Assembly (NCBI GenBank): GCA_963745405.1
Contig: CAVUWY010000002.1
Coordinates: forward strand, 124,001 to 188,000
Length of the DNA stretch: 64,000 nt
Direction of reading: 5' to 3'
From: C-114 sp963745405
Lineage (GTDB): Bacteria > Chloroflexota > Limnocylindria > Limnocylindrales > CSP1-4
Both the position numbers and the translations under genes were made by a program. This document shows positions 49,611 to 57,496 of the stretch, piece by piece (position 1 is the first letter of the stretch; every line of letters starts with the position of its first letter). The notes under the pieces were generated by a model, which was not told the DNA's origin, ran no database searches, and saw only the letters and a list, made by a program, of their open reading frames with translations.

Positions 49611-49638
49611 GGCCGCCGACCCGCGAGGGTCGGCGGCC
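49611..49638 (-). terminator. Intrinsic-type terminator after rplL
   Basis: A 12-bp perfect stem (GGCCGCCGACCC with GGGTCGGCGGCC) closed by a 4-nt loop, 24 nt past the rplL stop. The following minus-strand sequence, GTTCTCGTTC, is only moderately T-rich. It separates rplL from rpoB, so rpoBC appears to rely on its own promoter. Confidence 0.7.
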
Positions 49639-49662
49639 GAACATGCAGCGCGCTGAGAACGA

Positions 49663-50052
49663 TTACTTGATCTCGACCTTGGCGCCCTGCTCCTCGAGGG
49701 CGGCCTTGATCTTCTCGGCCTCCTCGCGGGTGACACCCTCCTTGACCGCCTTGGGGGCGGCGTCGACGACGTCCTTGGCCTCCTTGAGGCCGAGCCCGGT
49801 GAGCTCGCGGACGACCTTGATGACCGGGATCTTGTTGGGCCCGATCTCGGTCAGGGTCGCGGTGAACTCGGTCTGCTCCTCGGCTGCCTCGGCGACCGGG
49901 GCGGCGGCCGCGGCCGGGGCGGCTGCGACGGCGACCGGAGCGGCGGCGGTGACGCCGTAGCGCTCCTCGAAGCGCTTGATGAACTCGGACAGCTCGAGGA
50001 CGGTCATCTTGTCGATCGCCTCGAGCAGGTCGTCCTGGGTCAGGACTGCCAT
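49663..50052 (-). CDS. rplL: 50S ribosomal protein L7/L12
   Basis: A stalk protein of 129 residues. The N-terminal dimer domain is VLTQDDLLEAIDKMTVLELS, an Ala/Pro-rich hinge occupies residues ~38-58, and the C-terminal domain has LTEIGPNKIPVIKVVRELTG and LGLKEAKDVVDAAPKAVKEG. The ATG at 50052 is preceded by AAGGAG. The longer in-frame start upstream lacks any similarity. Confidence 0.98.
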   Translation of the reverse strand: MAVLTQDDLLEAIDKMTVLELSEFIKRFEERYGVTAAAPVAVAAAPAAAAAPVAEAAEEQTEFTATLTEIGPNKIPVIKVVRELTGLGLKEAKDVVDAAPKAVKEGVTREEAEKIKAALEEQGAKVEIK

Positions 50053-50148
50053 CGGTGGTTCTCCTTCAGGGATGTCGGGATGTCGGTGGGTCCGGTCGGG
50101 CGCAGCCATCGGCTGCCCGCTGGGTCCGGGGTGAGGTGCGGGTGTCGG

Positions 50149-50682
50149 CTACTCGGCCGGGCTGGCTGCCGCCTTCTGGTCGCGGACCTGCGAGAGCGCG
50201 GAACCGAGGTTCCGGAGATTCGCCCCGAGGAGCCCGGCCAGGGTCGCGATCGGCGCCTGCATGGCACCGGCGAGGGTGGCCTGCAGCACCGGGCGGGACG
50301 GCAGCGAGGCGAGCCGGGTGACGGCCGCAGCATCGATCCGCCGGTCGCCGAGGACGGCGCCGGTGATCTTCACGACCTTGAACGGCCGGGTCGCGTCGAG
50401 GACGGCGCGAGCCGCCGCCGACTCGTCGCCCCGGCTGACCGCGATGGCCGTCGGTCCGACGAGGAGCGGCCCGAGGGCCTCCCCGTTCGTGTCCGCGGCG
50501 GCGATCTTGAGCAGCCGGTTCTTGACGACGCGATACGTCACGTCCTGCTTGCGCAGGGAACGCCGGATCTCGGCGATCTCGTGGACCGTGAGGCCGCGGT
50601 ATTCGGAGACGATGAGCGCCGTGCTGCCGGCGATGTCGCCACGCAGCTGCTCGATCGTCTCGCGCTTGGCCTCGGTCGGCAT
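50149..50682 (-). CDS. rplJ: 50S ribosomal protein L10
   Basis: A protein of 177 residues that forms the stalk base and binds L7/L12 through its C-terminal helix (APIATLAGLLGANLRNLGSA). STALIVSEYRGLTVHEIAEI and VTYRVVKNRLLKIA are typical. The ATG at 50682 has GGGAGG upstream and follows a 351-nt leader region containing a probable L10 autoregulatory element. Confidence 0.97.
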   Translation of the reverse strand: MPTEAKRETIEQLRGDIAGSTALIVSEYRGLTVHEIAEIRRSLRKQDVTYRVVKNRLLKIAAADTNGEALGPLLVGPTAIAVSRGDESAAARAVLDATRPFKVVKITGAVLGDRRIDAAAVTRLASLPSRPVLQATLAGAMQAPIATLAGLLGANLRNLGSALSQVRDQKAAASPAE

Positions 50683-51033
50683 GGGTGCCTCCCGTGTTCT
50701 CGGCGTGCGACCGGCACGCGGCGGTGGTGCGCCGCCCCCGGCCGGGCCGGAGACGAAGACGCCCCTGCGACGGTCCTTCGACTGTGCAGGGGGCGCATCC
50801 ACCCGCGAGAGGTGGCTGGGTCCTGCCTCGGCGTGCTCGCCGTCGTCCCCCGGCCTGGTGGCCGGGTCCGGTGCGGCGGATCAAGCCCCGATCGTCGGGC
50901 CGCCGGGCTGGCCGGTCGGCTGGCGATCCGCGGGCGCAGGCTGTCTGCGGCGGTCCGTCGGTGTTCGGTTGTCAGGCGACGCGCGTCCGCCAGGGGCGGA
51001 TGCCGTCGCCGCGTATGGTAGCGGGGCCCGCGG
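50683..51033. other. rplA-rplJ intergenic leader region
   Basis: A 351-nt stretch without a supportable gene. It contains the stem-loop described at 50761-50794, and further GC-rich dyads near 50735-50752. A weak -10-like TACCAT lies at ~51014-51019 on the minus strand without a good -35. It is best read as an untranslated leader for rplJL. Confidence 0.6.
50761..50794 (-). promoter_or_regulatory. Probable L10 (rplJ) leader element
   Basis: On the minus strand GCCCCCTGC pairs with GCAGGGGC, with one bulge, around a 17-nt loop containing GTCGAAGGACCGTC. This lies ~80-110 nt upstream of the rplJ ATG. A stem capped by a GAAGACCG-like loop just upstream of rplJ resembles the L10-binding leader used by many bacteria to repress rplJL. 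The match is by eye and incomplete. Confidence 0.5.
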
Positions 51034-51741
51034 TCAGGCCGCGGCGGCCACCGCGAGGACGGCCGGCACATCGACCCGGATGCCGGGTCCCATCGTGCTG
51101 GCGATGGTCAGGCCGCGGAGGTACTGACCCTTCGAGCCACTCGGCTTGGCCCGGTTGACCGCGTCGATGAGGGCGGCGAGGTTGGCGACGAGCGCGTCGG
51201 CCTCGAAGCTGCTCTTGCCGAAGGCGACGTGGATGATGCCCGCCTTGTCGACTTTGAACTCGACCCGGCCCGACTTCACCTCGCGGATGGCCCGCTCGAG
51301 GTCGAACGTGATGGTCCCCGACTTGGGGTTCGGCATGAGGCCGCGGCGGCCGAGGATCTTGCCCAGCCGGCCGACCATGCCCATCGTGTCGGGCGCGGCG
51401 AGGGCGACGTCGAAGTCGAGCCAGCCGGCCTCGATCTTCTTGACGAGGTCCTCCGCGCCGACCTCGTCGGCCCCGGCGCGGAGCGCCTCCTGGGCCTTCT
51501 CGCCCTGGGCGAAGACGGCGACCCGGACGACCTTGCCGGTGCCATTCGGGAGGACGACCGTGCCGCGGACCATCTGGTCGGCGTGGCGGGGATCGACCCC
51601 CAGCCGGACGTGGGCCTCGACGGTCGCGTCGAAGCTGACGGTCGTGGTGGTTCGAAGGAGCTCGGCCGCCTCGTCGGGCGGATACAGCCGATCGCGATCG
51701 ACGAGCTTCGACGCCTCGAGGTACTTCTTGCCGTGAGCCAT
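51034..51741 (-). CDS. rplA: 50S ribosomal protein L1
   Basis: A protein of 235 residues. HGKKYLEASKLVDRDRLYPP, VRLGVDPRHADQMVRGTVVL, GKILGRRGLMPNPKSGTIT and LRGLTIASTMGPGIRVD are canonical. It forms the L1 stalk and in many bacteria represses rplKA. The spacer to rplK is 128 nt. Confidence 0.98.
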   Translation of the reverse strand: MAHGKKYLEASKLVDRDRLYPPDEAAELLRTTTTVSFDATVEAHVRLGVDPRHADQMVRGTVVLPNGTGKVVRVAVFAQGEKAQEALRAGADEVGAEDLVKKIEAGWLDFDVALAAPDTMGMVGRLGKILGRRGLMPNPKSGTITFDLERAIREVKSGRVEFKVDKAGIIHVAFGKSSFEADALVANLAALIDAVNRAKPSGSKGQYLRGLTIASTMGPGIRVDVPAVLAVAAAA

Positions 51742-51869
51742 GGTTCAGGTTCCTTCGCGCTGGCGGTCGGCGTTCCGACCTCCCCCTTCACGTGGGGTCG
51801 CCGTCCGGCGGATGACGATGGGCTGCCGGCCCGCCCGGGATCTCGCGCGGCCCTGCCCGCGCGGTGGGA

Positions 51870-52295
51870 CTAGCCGACGACCTCGATGCCCATCGAGCGG
51901 GCGGTCCCCTCGACCTGGCGCATGGCGGCGTCGATGTCGTTGGCGTTGAGGTCGGTCATCTTGATGGTCGCGATCTCGCGGACCTGGTCGCGGCTCACCC
52001 GGCCGACGCCCTCGCGGCCCGTCGTCGAGGCGCCCTTCTCCACCCCTGCCGCCTTGCGCAGGAGGTCCGCCGCCGGCGGCGTCTTGAGGATGAAGGTGAA
52101 ACTCCGGTCCTCGTAGACGGTGATCTGGGCAGGGATGATCTGGCCGCTCTTGTCGGCGGTCTTCTCGTTGTACGACTTGGTGAACTCGACGATGTTGATG
52201 CCGTGGGGACCGAGGGCGGTCCCGACCGGCGGGGCGGGTGTCGCCTTGCCGGCCGGCAGCTGGAGGGTGAGGACGATGCGGATCTTCTTGGCCAC
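51870..52295 (-). CDS. rplK: 50S ribosomal protein L11
   Basis: A protein of 141 residues. MAKKIRIVLTLQLPAGKATP, PPVGTALGPHGINIVEFTKS with the Pro residues of the thiostrepton pocket, and QVREIATIKMTDLNANDIDA are typical. A 155-nt gap precedes it after nusG, with AAGGA near the ATG. Confidence 0.98.
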   Translation of the reverse strand: MAKKIRIVLTLQLPAGKATPAPPVGTALGPHGINIVEFTKSYNEKTADKSGQIIPAQITVYEDRSFTFILKTPPAADLLRKAAGVEKGASTTGREGVGRVSRDQVREIATIKMTDLNANDIDAAMRQVEGTARSMGIEVVG

Positions 52296-52450
52296 TGAGC
52301 GGTCGGTTCCTTTCTAGCGGGCGGCAGCCCGGTGAGCGCCCTGACGGGCGGTCCAGGCCAAGGCGGAGGCGAGTACACGAGCGAGCGCATCCGCATGCGT
52401 GAGCGAGTGAGCGGAGCCGACAACGCCGGCATGGGGCGTCCGCACTGTGC

Positions 52451-53035
52451 TCACAGCTTTTCGACTTGCAGGAAGTCCAATTCGACCGGCGTTTCGCGGC
52501 CGAAGATGCTGACGAGCACCTTGACCTTGTTCCGCTCGGGGTTGACCTCGTCGACCGTGCCGATGAACTCGGCGAATGGGCCGTCGGTGACCCGGACGCT
52601 CTGGCCCTTGGTGAAGGCCACCCGGAACTTGGGGGTCTCGACGCCCATCTGGCGGAGGATCTGCTTGACTTCGTGCTCGTCGAGCGGGATCGGCTCGCTC
52701 CGCACGCCCGGGATGTTGGCGCCGCCGACGAAGCTCGTGACGCCCGGCGTGTTGCGGACGACGAACCAGCTGTCGGGGTCGAGGGTCATCTCGACGAGGA
52801 CGTAGCCCGGGTAGACCTTCTTCTGGACGGTGTGGCGCTGGCCCTGGCGGATCTCGATCTCATCCTCCATCGGGACGAGCACCTGGAAGATCTTGTCCTC
52901 CATGCCCATCGACTCGATGCGATGCTCGAGGTTGGCCTTGACCTTGTTCTCGTAACCCGAATACGTGTGGATCACGTACCAGCGCTTCTCGGGCGCCTGG
53001 GTCGCCGTCTCGGTGCCGTTGGTGTCGGTCATCAT
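52451..53035 (-). CDS. nusG: Transcription elongation/antitermination factor NusG
   Basis: A protein of 194 residues. The NGN domain has RWYVIHTYSGYENKVKANLE and VYPGYVLVEMTLDPDSWFVV; the KOW domain has QSVRVTDGPFAEFIGTVDEV. A polar lead of ~17 residues precedes the NGN domain. Two adjacent ATGs (53035, 53032) could start it. It follows secE by 7 nt. Confidence 0.98.
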   Translation of the reverse strand: MMTDTNGTETATQAPEKRWYVIHTYSGYENKVKANLEHRIESMGMEDKIFQVLVPMEDEIEIRQGQRHTVQKKVYPGYVLVEMTLDPDSWFVVRNTPGVTSFVGGANIPGVRSEPIPLDEHEVKQILRQMGVETPKFRVAFTKGQSVRVTDGPFAEFIGTVDEVNPERNKVKVLVSIFGRETPVELDFLQVEKL

Positions 53036-53042
53036 CGTCCGC

Positions 53043-53252
53043 CTAACCGTTGCCGCTGAGAAGCTTGACGGCGTTGAGGAACACCGTGTCCCAGAAGGCG
53101 ATGAACAGCATGACGACGAAGCTCACCGTGAAGACGAGCACGGTGAGGTTCCGCGTCTGCGGGACCGTCGGCCAGGTGACCTTCTTCAATTCCGACCACG
53201 CCTCGTCGATGAATCGACGGGCGCGAGCGAAGAGACCACGGATGCGATCCAC
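53043..53252 (-). CDS. secE: Protein translocase subunit SecE
   Basis: A protein of 69 residues with one C-terminal membrane helix (LTVLVFTVSFVVMLFIAFWD) preceded by the conserved amphipathic EAWSELKKVTWPTVPQTRN. It clamps SecY. It is encoded between tRNA-Trp and nusG, the usual secE-nusG pair. Confidence 0.97.
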   Translation of the reverse strand: MDRIRGLFARARRFIDEAWSELKKVTWPTVPQTRNLTVLVFTVSFVVMLFIAFWDTVFLNAVKLLSGNG

Positions 53253-53299
53253 GTTCGGTCGTTACTTCCAGACTTGCTACTGCGATGGATGGAGCGGGG

Positions 53300-53376
53300 T
53301 GGCAGGCGCGGCCGGACTCGAACCGACAACCACTGGTTTTGGAGACCAGAGCTCTGCCAAATTGAGCTACGCGCCT
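53300..53376 (-). tRNA. trnW: tRNA-Trp (CCA)
   Basis: A 77-nt cloverleaf. The acceptor is AGGCGCG with CGCGCCT, the D-arm GCTCAATTTGGCAGAGC, the anticodon arm CTGGT-CTCCAAA-ACCAG (anticodon CCA) and the T-loop TTCGAGT. The 3' CCA is encoded. It lies between rpmG and secE. Confidence 0.97.
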
Positions 53377-53388
53377 CCGGCTCGGCCG

Positions 53389-53553
53389 CTACTTGGCCTC
53401 GCGATGGAGGGTGTGGCGGCGTTCGCGAGGACAGTACTTCATCAGCTCGATCCGGTTCGGATCGTTCTTCTTGTTCTTGCGCGTCGTGTAGCTCCGCATC
53501 TTGCACTCGGTGCAGGCCAGCTGGATCACGGGACGCGCCTCGACTCTCGCCAT
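53389..53553 (-). CDS. rpmG: 50S ribosomal protein L33
   Basis: A protein of 54 residues. VIQLACTECKMRSYTTRKNK and IELMKYCPRERRHTLHREAK fit L33. It keeps C-x-x-C and the third Cys, but the fourth position is Glu (C-P-R-E in place of C-P-x-C), so the zinc site looks eroded. It starts 4 nt after the tuf copy 2 stop, in the repeated junction. Confidence 0.96.
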   Translation of the reverse strand: MARVEARPVIQLACTECKMRSYTTRKNKKNDPNRIELMKYCPRERRHTLHREAK

Positions 53554-54753
53554 CTCGCTACTCGGTGATGGTGACGATGGCCCCGGCGCCGACGGTCCGG
53601 CCACCCTCGCGGATGGCGAAGCGCTGGCCGGTCTCGAGGGCGATGGGGGTGATGAGCTCGACGGTCATCTCGACGTTGTCGCCGGGCATGATCATCTCGG
53701 CGCCGTCGGGCAGGCCGATGGCCCCGGTCACGTCGGTCGTGCGGAGATAGAACTGGGGCCGGTAGCCGTTGTAGAAGGGGGTATGGCGCCCACCCTCGTC
53801 CTTGGTGAGGACGTACACCTGCGCGGTGAACTTCGTGTGGGGCTTGATGCTGGCCGCCTTGGCCAGGACCTGGCCCCGCTCGATCTCGTCGCGCTCGATG
53901 CCGCGGAGGAGGCAGCCGACGTTGTCGCCGGCCCGGCCCTCGTCCAACAGCTTCTTGAACATCTCGACGCCGGTGACGACGACCTTGCGGGTCGCCTTGA
54001 CCCCGATGAGCTCGACCTCGTCGCCGACCTTGACGATGCCGCGCTCGATGCGCCCCGTCGCGACGGTGCCCCGGCCCTTGATGCCGAAGACGTCCTCGAC
54101 CGGCATGAGGAAGGGCCGGTCGATGGCCCGCTCCGGGGTCGGGATGTACGAGTCGACCGCGTCCATGAGCTCCTGGATCGGCCCGTAGGCGGGGTTGGCC
54201 GGATCGTCGGGCGCCTCGAGGGCCTTCAACGCGGAGCCGCGGACGACGGGGATGTCGTCGCCCGGGAAGTTGTACTTGGAGAGGAGCTCGCGGACCTCGA
54301 GCTCGACGAGGTCGATGAGCTCGGGATCGTCGACCGCGTCGACCTTGTTGAGGAAGACGACGATGTAGGGCACCTCGACCTGGCGGGCCAGGAGGATGTG
54401 CTCGCGGGTCTGGGGCATCGGGCCGTCGGTCGCGGCGACGACGAGGATGGCCCCGTCCATCTGGGCGGCGCCGGTGATCATGTTCTTGATGTAGTCGGCG
54501 TGCCCCGGGCAGTCGACGTGGGCGTAGTGGCGGGCGTCCGTCTCGTACTCGACGTGGGCGATGGCGATGGTGATGCCGCGCTCGCGCTCCTCGGGGGCGT
54601 TGTCGATCGTGTCGAAGGCGCGGTACTCCGCCTCGCCCTTCAGCGCGAGGTACTTGGTGATGGCCGCGGTGAGACTCGTCTTGCCGTGGTCGATATGGCC
54701 GATCGTCCCGATGTTGACGTGCGGCTTGGTGCGCTCGAACTTCTTCTTCGCCA
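53547..54753. repeat. tuf duplication, copy 2 (partner 36531-37738)
   Basis: A direct repeat partner of the segment at 36531-37738. It has one base fewer than copy 1 and one silent difference at 54002. Flanks diverge immediately outside, including the start codon (GTG here, ATG there). Confidence 0.93.
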
Positions 54754-54754
54754 C
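53558..54754 (-). CDS. tuf: Elongation factor Tu, copy 2 (intact)
   Basis: A protein of 398 residues starting at GTG 54754. G motifs are GHIDHGKTSLTAAITKYLAL, DCPGHADYIKNMITGAAQMD and NKVDAVDD; domain II has DVFGIKGRGTVATGRIERGI and domain III ends REGGRTVGAGAIVTITE. It follows three tRNA genes and precedes rpmG-tRNA-Trp-secE-nusG, the tufB-type context. It is the only intact EF-Tu gene in the window. Confidence 0.99.
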   Translation of the reverse strand: MAKKKFERTKPHVNIGTIGHIDHGKTSLTAAITKYLALKGEAEYRAFDTIDNAPEERERGITIAIAHVEYETDARHYAHVDCPGHADYIKNMITGAAQMDGAILVVAATDGPMPQTREHILLARQVEVPYIVVFLNKVDAVDDPELIDLVELEVRELLSKYNFPGDDIPVVRGSALKALEAPDDPANPAYGPIQELMDAVDSYIPTPERAIDRPFLMPVEDVFGIKGRGTVATGRIERGIVKVGDEVELIGVKATRKVVVTGVEMFKKLLDEGRAGDNVGCLLRGIERDEIERGQVLAKAASIKPHTKFTAQVYVLTKDEGGRHTPFYNGYRPQFYLRTTDVTGAIGLPDGAEMIMPGDNVEMTVELITPIALETGQRFAIREGGRTVGAGAIVTITE

Positions 54755-54851
54755 GTGAGCGTCTACTCCGTACTGTCGGCGGCCCCGCCGCGCTTGCCAT
54801 GAGGGCGCACCGGCGCCGTTGATCGATCGAGGGTCGTGCCTCGGCCGAGGA

Positions 54852-54927
54852 TGGAGCCCACAATCGGACTCGAACCGATGACCTCCTCCTTACCAAGGAG
54901 GTGCTCTGCCAGCTGAGCTATGTGGGC
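54852..54927 (-). tRNA. trnT: tRNA-Thr (GGT)
   Basis: 76 nt. The acceptor is GCCCACA with TGTGGGC, the anticodon arm CCTCC-TTGGTAA-GGAGG gives anticodon GGT, the T-loop is TTCGAGT and the CCA end is encoded. It is the last tRNA before tuf copy 2. Confidence 0.97.
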
Positions 54928-54955
54928 CCGGTTCCTTGCCGTCGGGCTGAGGTGG

Positions 54956-55040
54956 TGGTGGGCAGGGAGGGAATCGAACCCCCACAGTCGAAGACGGCTG
55001 ATCTACAGTCAGCGGAGCTCACCACCTGCTCAACCTACCC
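54956..55040 (-). tRNA. trnY: tRNA-Tyr (GTA)
   Basis: An 85-nt class II tRNA. The acceptor is GGGTAGG with CCTGCCC (one G-U pair), the D-arm GAGC/GCTC, and the anticodon arm GCTGA-CTGTAGA-TCAGC (anticodon GTA). There is a long variable arm, and discriminator A plus CCA are encoded. Confidence 0.96.
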
Positions 55041-55106
55041 ACGGGGATTCGGGGACGGGCAACGCTGCGGCATCGTGGTGGACCCGGCCTTCCGGCGTTC
55101 TTCTGT

Positions 55107-55182
55107 TGGAGCCGACGACGGGACTCGAACCCGGAACCTGCGGTTTACAAAACCGCTGCTCTACCAATTGAGCTACGTCGGC
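55107..55182 (-). tRNA. trnT: tRNA-Thr (TGT)
   Basis: 76 nt. The acceptor is GCCGACG with CGTCGGC, the anticodon arm GCGGT-TTTGTAA-ACCGC gives anticodon TGT, the T-arm is CCGGG-TTCGAGT-CCCGT and the CCA is encoded. It is the first gene after the promoter at 55224-55253. Confidence 0.97.
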
Positions 55183-55223
55183 GCGCATGGGCTCATACCG
55201 CAGCGGACCCGTGGCGCCCGCGA

Positions 55224-55253
55224 ATGATAGGGTCCCGCGCCGCGATGGGTCAA
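55224..55253 (-). promoter_or_regulatory. Sigma-70-type promoter of the tRNA-tuf-secE-nusG operon
   Basis: On the minus strand TTGACC (55253-55248), an 18-nt spacer, then TATCAT (55229-55224), each one mismatch from consensus. It lies ~42 nt upstream of tRNA-Thr(TGT), as expected for a strong stable-RNA promoter. Confidence 0.8.
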
Positions 55254-56823
55254 GCGTGCGTGGCGCCGCTCGTCGGCGGCCGGGCTCGGCCGGTGGGTTC
55301 AGCCCGCGCCCGAGCCATCCTCGGCTGAGTCGCTCGCCCCGCCGGGCAGGAGTGCCCCTCCGTCGTCGTCGAGCGGGGGCTCGAGGACGGGATCCGCCGC
55401 GGCGGCCGTCCTGGCCACGCGCTTCCGCGTGGACCGAGGTTTCGGAGTCTCCTGGGCCGCGTCGGGGTCGGTCGCGAGCGTCTCCGTCGGGGAGACTGCC
55501 GGCTCGACTCTCTCGACGGGCTCCGCGGACGCGACGGGTCCGGCGGGGGCGTCGGCCCGGCCGTCGTCGCGCTGGGCGAGGGCCTCGAAGAGGAGGATCG
55601 ATCCCGCCACCGCGGCGTTGAGCGAACCGACCGCTCCCCGCATGGGGATCCGCACGACGACGTCGCAGCGGCGCCGGACGGTCGGCCCGAGACCCTGCCC
55701 TTCGCTGCCCACGACGAGGACAAGAGGCCCGCGGAGGTCGGCCTGTCGAACGGTGAGCGGGGCGTCGGCCTCGGCGCCCACGACGCGCAGACCGCGGATG
55801 TGGAGGTCGGCCAGGGCGGCAGGCAGGTCGTCCACCGGGACGAGGAGGAGGTGCTCGACCGCGCCGGCCGATGCCTTGACCGCGGCCGGCGTCAACGGCG
55901 CCTGGCGGTGGGTCGGGAAGATGACCCCGTGGGCGCCGACGGCCTCGGCACTGCGGAGGAGCGTTCCGACGTTCTGGGGATCCTCGAGGGAGTCGAGGGC
56001 GAGGACGAACGGCGGTTCGCCCCGCTCGGTGGCCCGGGCGAGGACGTCCTCGAGGGTGGCGTAGCGGCGCGCGCCGACGACGAGCGCGACCCCCTGGTGG
56101 CCGTCGAAGCCGGCCATCGCGGTCAGGGTCCCGCCCTCGACCTCGACGATCGGGATCCGCAGGCTCGTCGCGTGGAGGACGATCCGCTCGAGGGCGGCTC
56201 GGCGCTGCGGCGTGACGAGGAGGCGGCTCGCCTCGCGGCGGGCGACGAACGCCTCTTCGACCGGGCGCCGTCCGGCGACGATCTCCTCGCCGAGCCCGAG
56301 CGGCTCGACGGTCGGGAAAGCAGGGGGACGGGGCGGTCTGGCGCCGTACGCCGGTGGACCGCCGTAGCCCGGCCCCGTCGGACGGACGGGACGTCGGTCC
56401 GGGTATGGCGGCCTGCTGCGGGCATCCGGCCTCGGGCCTCGCGGCCGATCGGATCGCGGGTATCGAGCCGGGCCCGGCCGGTCCTCCTGCCAGGGGCGAT
56501 CGGTCGGCGGGCGACGATCGTCCCGATCCCTCGGTCCATCCCCAGTGGGGCGGGCCGGGTAACCGGTCCGCGGCGGGTAGCCGGGGCGAGGTCGATAGCC
56601 CGTCGGCGGACGGTCACCCGGAACGCGTCGAGGGTCGGGGCGCCAGGGTCGGTCGGGCGGGCGGCCGTCGGCCGCTGGCCTGCCTCGATCGAACGAGCGA
56701 TCGCCGGTCCAAGGCCGGTCGGCGGGCCGGTCGCGCGGGCCGGGCCGGCCCCCTCGGGCCGAGCGATCGTCCGTCCACGGTCGGTCCTGCGGCCGGTTAT
56801 GGGTCGGCCGCCCGCCGCGGTCC

Positions 56824-56932
56824 CGTGGCCGATCGCGGTCCTGTGGCCGACCCTGGTCCTGTGGCCGACCCTGGTCCGGTGGTCGACCCCGGTCATGTGG
56901 CCGACCCCGGTCCGGTGGGCGGGCCGGCGTCC
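56824..56932. repeat. 18-bp tandem repeats inside rlmB
   Basis: Roughly six degenerate copies of an 18-nt unit of the type tggccgaccctggtcctg, encoding P-x-D-x-G-R units of the disordered RlmB N-terminus. The unit length is a multiple of three, so copy number can change without loss of frame. Boundaries are approximate. Confidence 0.75.
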
Positions 56933-57335
56933 AGGGACGACGCTCGGGCGGACGATCCGGTCCGGGACGGTCGCCATCCGCCGGCCGCGGTCGCGATCCG
57001 CCAGGGCCGGAGCGTGGCGGTCCGGCAGACCACCCTCCCCCGCCCCGGCGGCCGGGACTGCCGGCGTGTCCCCGCGGGTCACGGCCTGCACCCTGGAAGT
57101 CGCGCGGCGACCGGTCTGGACGGCCGTCACGCGTCGGGGCGGGCGGCGTGTCGCCGCTCGACGTCCGGTCGGCGGGCGGCCGGCGAGTCGGCGGCTTATG
57201 GTCGGCCGGCGGCCGGCGAGTCGGCTTCGGGTCGCCGGTGGCCGGCGAGGTCGACGTGGCCGCGGGCCTGGACTTCGTCGCCCTGGTCGCTGCCGCTTCG
57301 GTCGTCGCCGGCGTGGCCTTTATCGCTCGAGGCTT

Positions 57336-57436
57336 GGCCGCCGACTTGGGCTTGGTCGCCGTCGCTGTCGCCTTGGCCGCGGTCGCCTTGACCCGTGTCG
57401 CCTTGGCCGCGGTCGCCTTGGCCGCGGTCGTCTTCG
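57336..57436. repeat. 15-bp tandem repeats inside rlmB
   Basis: Repeated units of the type gccttggccgcggtc, encoding the A-A-K-A-T pentapeptide tract. In the GTG-start frame the same DNA would read as G-Q-G-D-R repeats. Boundaries are approximate. Confidence 0.75.
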
Positions 57437-57496
57437 CACTCAGTCGCCTTCGCGGCGGGCTGGCGGGCTGACGGCGTGCGCGGCGGCTTCGCCTCG

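Noticed and set aside
49360..49644. 94-residue minus-strand open frame in the rpoB-rplL gap
   Set aside because: No motif, overlaps the terminator hairpin, Arg/Gly/Pro-rich as expected by chance at this GC.
56824..57436. CRISPR array suspected from regular repeats
   Set aside because: Repeats are contiguous 15- and 18-bp units in coding frame with no spacers and no cas genes nearby.
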